Shown here: positions 61,819-64,000 of the stretch, in pieces
How positions within the stretch are numbered: position 1 is the stretch's first letter
How the letters are laid out: each line of letters begins with the position of its first letter
NCBI RefSeq assembly: GCF_016756595.1
Contig: NZ_AP023257.1
Location: 3,178,001-3,242,000 of the forward strand
Source: Mesorhizobium sp. L-2-11
GTDB taxonomy: Bacteria > Pseudomonadota > Alphaproteobacteria > Rhizobiales > Rhizobiaceae
Length of the DNA: 64,000 nt
Direction of reading: 5' to 3'
The notes under the pieces: model-generated
Databases searched by the model: none
Seen by the model: only the letters and a program-made list of their open reading frames with translations
What the model was told of the DNA's origin: nothing
Program-made: the position numbers and the translations under genes

Positions 61819-63290
61819 TGGCGGCCAAGGCGATCATGCTGCAGGGCACGGGCTCCGACGTCGGCAAGACGGTGCTGGTCGCGGGCCTCTGCCGCGCGGC
61901 GAAAAAGCGCGGGCTGAAGGTGCGCCCGTTCAAGCCGCAGAACATGTCGAACAACGCCGCCGTCGCCGATATACCGGGCGACAACTCCGGCGGCGAGATC
62001 GGCCGCGCCCAATGGCTGCAGGCGATCGCCTGTGGCGTTGCGCCCTCCGTTCATATGAACCCGGTGCTGCTCAAGCCGCAGACCGATGTCGGCGCCCAGG
62101 TTGTGGTGCAGGGCAAGGTGTTCGGCGAGGCGCGGGCGCGCGACTACCAGGCGCTGAAGGCCCGGCTGATGGATGCCGTGCTCGGCTCCTGGGCCAAGGT
62201 CGGCGAGGGCGCCGACCTCGTCATCGTCGAAGGCGCCGGCTCGCCGGCCGAGATCAATCTCAGGAGCCGCGACATCGCCAATATGGGCTTTGCGACGCGC
62301 GCCGACGTGCCGGTGATCCTGGTCGGCGACATCGATCGCGGCGGCGTCATCGCCTCGGTCGCCGGCACTCATCTGATCTTGCCGGAAGAGGACCGGCGCA
62401 TGATCGTCGGCTATCTCATCAACAAGTTCCGCGGCGATGTCTCACTGTTCGATGACGGCATCAAGGCGATCGAGGGCTTCACCGGCTGGCGCTGTTTTGG
62501 CGTCGTGCCGTGGCTGAAGGCGGCGGCGCGATTGCCCTCGGAAGATTCGGTGGTGCTCGAACGCCTGGTATCCGGCGAAAAGCGGGCGTTGAAAGTGGCG
62601 GTGCCGATGCTTTCGCGTATCGCCAATTTCGACGACCTCGACCCGCTCAAGGCCGAACGCGAAGTCGAGGTCGTCTTCGTGCCGCCCGGCCAGCACTTGC
62701 CAGAAGATGCAGGGCTGGTGGTCATTCCCGGCTCAAAATCGACGATCGGCGATCTCTTAAGATTCCGCGAGAATGGCTGGGACCGCGACCTTGCCGCGCA
62801 TCGCAAGCGCGGCGGCCATGTGGTTGGCATTTGCGGCGGCTTCCAGATGCTCGGCCGCGTCGTGCGCGATCCCGATGGCATCGAGGGCAGCGTTACCGAG
62901 ACCGAAGGGCTCGGCCTGCTCGACGTCGAAACGGTGATGGAGCCGGAAAAGACGGTGCGCAATGTCAGCGCTCGCTCGGTCCAGTTCGATCTGCCGCTCG
63001 AGGGCTACGAGATTCATCTCGGCCGCACCACCGGTCCGGACACGCTGCGCGCGTCCACCGTCATCAACGGCATCGATGACGGCGCCGTCTCGGCCGACGG
63101 CAAGGTGTCGGGAACCTATCTGCACGGGCTGTTTTCCGCGGATGCTTTTCGGGCGAAATTCCTGGAGAACCTTGGCGTCAAAGGCGGTGGCATCGACTAC
63201 CGTGCCGAGGTCGAGCGGGCGCTGGACGAGATCGCAGCCGAGCTGGAAACCCACCTCGACTGCGACGCGATTTTTGGTTTGGCGCGGTAG
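61818..63290 (+). CDS. cobQ: Cobyric acid synthase
   Basis: 490 residues: N-terminal amidoligase (MLQGTGSDVGKTVLVAGLCR at 7-26; FKPQNMSNN) and C-terminal glutaminase with Cys339 in GICGGFQMLG and His of YLHGLF. It amidates adenosylcobyrinic a,c-diamide four times in cobalamin synthesis. Start overlaps the cupin stop (TAATG), so they are co-translated. Other cob genes are not next to it. The B12 product fits the corrinoid-dependent methyltransferases in the same window. Confidence 0.96.
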   Translation: MAAKAIMLQGTGSDVGKTVLVAGLCRAAKKRGLKVRPFKPQNMSNNAAVADIPGDNSGGEIGRAQWLQAIACGVAPSVHMNPVLLKPQTDVGAQVVVQGKVFGEARARDYQALKARLMDAVLGSWAKVGEGADLVIVEGAGSPAEINLRSRDIANMGFATRADVPVILVGDIDRGGVIASVAGTHLILPEEDRRMIVGYLINKFRGDVSLFDDGIKAIEGFTGWRCFGVVPWLKAAARLPSEDSVVLERLVSGEKRALKVAVPMLSRIANFDDLDPLKAEREVEVVFVPPGQHLPEDAGLVVIPGSKSTIGDLLRFRENGWDRDLAAHRKRGGHVVGICGGFQMLGRVVRDPDGIEGSVTETEGLGLLDVETVMEPEKTVRNVSARSVQFDLPLEGYEIHLGRTTGPDTLRASTVINGIDDGAVSADGKVSGTYLHGLFSADAFRAKFLENLGVKGGGIDYRAEVERALDEIAAELETHLDCDAIFGLAR

Positions 63291-63339
63291 CTCCTCGGCG
63301 CGGTCGTTTTGGCGGATCGTTGACGAACCACATGCCTTG

Positions 63340-63447
63340 GAGATTAGCCGAAACGCCCATCGCTTCGTCATCCTGGGGTCTGCGCCGCGTCGCTGCGCTC
63401 CTTGCTCCGCCCCAGGATGACGAAGTTGGGGAGGCTTCGGCTAATCT
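63340..63447. repeat. Large imperfect inverted repeat (GAGATTAGCCGAA ... TTCGGCTAATCTC)
   Basis: Outer arms GAGATTAGCCGAA and TTCGGCTAATCTC, inner arms CTTCGTCATCCTGGGG and CCCCAGGATGACGAAG, with a GC-rich centre. The inner motif is a familiar Mesorhizobium intergenic element. It lies between convergent cobQ and the VOC gene and may act as a bidirectional terminator. Confidence 0.8.
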
Positions 63448-63522
63448 CGAATGTCGGCGATGCTCCAACGATCGAACAGTGGATTCCTGACCGCTACCAA
63501 GCCTGCAACCTGTGCTGCCAAT

Positions 63523-63942
63523 TCAGCCCTTCTCACCAACCTTCGGCCAGTAAGTTCCGAACGACCAGACATTGCCTTCCGGATCGCGGCAGATGAATTC
63601 GCGGCTGCCATAGTCGCGGTCGGTGAGTTCTTCCAGTATTTCGGCGCCGGCCTTTTTTGCTCTGCCATAAGCGGCATCAGCGTCGTCGACGGCAACATAG
63701 ATCGATCTGCCGCCACCCGGGCCCGGTGCGCCGATCATCTGGCCAAACTTGTCGTCGCGTGCAGTGCCCAGCATGATCATCGAGGAGCCGAAAGTCAGTT
63801 CGGCGTGTTGGACGATGTCGCCTTCACCATAGCGGGCATGAACGCTAAAGCCGAAGGCTTCACCCAGCCAGTCGATCATTTTCGCAGCATTGCGGTAGCG
63901 CAACGTCGGATAGAGCCTGGGCGGTTCGACTGACATGGTCAT
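63523..63942 (-). CDS. VOC-superfamily protein (glyoxalase/bleomycin-resistance, PhnB-like)
   Basis: 139 residues with two beta-alpha-beta-beta-beta halves: YPTLRYRNAAKMIDWLGEAF at the N-terminus and SREFICRDPEGNVWSFGTYW at the C-terminus. It lacks a clear full metal triad (one His, in VQHAELTF, and Glu in SREFICRDPEGN). Function unknown; such single-domain proteins include isomerases, dioxygenase-like enzymes and antibiotic binders. Start at 63942 with GAAGGAG seven bases upstream. It faces cobQ across a palindrome. Confidence 0.85.
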   Translation of the reverse strand: MTMSVEPPRLYPTLRYRNAAKMIDWLGEAFGFSVHARYGEGDIVQHAELTFGSSMIMLGTARDDKFGQMIGAPGPGGGRSIYVAVDDADAAYGRAKKAGAEILEELTDRDYGSREFICRDPEGNVWSFGTYWPKVGEKG

Positions 63943-64000
63943 GACGATCTCCTTCAATTGGATTGGACGATAATCCAGTCTGGGCGAAGGCTGTTCCCAC

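Overview
The window looks like chromosomal DNA of a rhizobial alphaproteobacterium, most likely Mesorhizobium or a close relative. This rests on high GC, strong GC3 codon use, RIME-like palindromic repeats, paired DUF1127 genes, and a gene set (soxBDA, betaine-homocysteine methyltransferase, GcvT-domain flavoprotein dehydrogenases, MttB homologues) typical of rhizobial betaine catabolism. No tRNA, rRNA, CRISPR array, phage or replication origin was seen.

Layout. 1-2.4 kb: sarcosine oxidase genes soxB-soxD-soxA (soxA cut by the window edge). 2.6-5.5 kb: an MscS-type channel and a small exported protein. 5.8-12.9 kb: a six-gene operon for a lipid-linked sugar: HAD-UbiA fusion, DprE1-like oxidase, SMR/ArnE-like carrier, extended SDR, class III aminotransferase, GT-C-like membrane protein. 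13.1-21.3 kb: dimethylglycine-dehydrogenase-like enzyme, DUF1194 protein, GlxA/GbdR-type regulator, LysR regulator, esterase and small DUF1127 proteins. 21.5-46.5 kb: a corrinoid methyl-transfer island with a RamA-like reductive activator, methyl-THF:corrinoid methyltransferase, MetF plus MetV-like methylene-THF reductase, virulence-factor-domain protein, DUF1638 protein, corrinoid protein, two non-pyrrolysine MttB homologues, an Fe-S protein, bmt, and a second dimethylglycine-dehydrogenase-like enzyme followed by a DddP-like M24 enzyme. An ECF sigma/vWA pair, two desaturases and an orphan PhnD-like protein lie among these.

46.7-54.3 kb: phospholipase-D-like protein, MFS transporter, a frameshifted gene, a prolyl oligopeptidase and a second class III aminotransferase. 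54.3-58.7 kb is a scrambled region with a complete IS630-family element, a duplicated 3' fragment of the aminotransferase, and an ABC transporter gene broken by inversion. 58.7-63.9 kb: mmsB, isobutyryl-CoA dehydrogenase, a DddQ/DddL-type cupin, cobQ and a VOC protein.

Working model (inference). Quaternary amines such as glycine betaine or proline betaine are demethylated by the MttB homologues onto the corrinoid protein. The methyl group passes to THF and is oxidised by the MetV/MetF pair, or goes to homocysteine through Bmt. Dimethylglycine and sarcosine are then oxidised by the flavoproteins and SoxBDA(G). CobQ contributes to the cobamide cofactor. A shared palindrome, ATATAAAGA-N2-TCTTTATAT, precedes both the methyl-THF methyltransferase gene and bmt, so the two are probably co-regulated.
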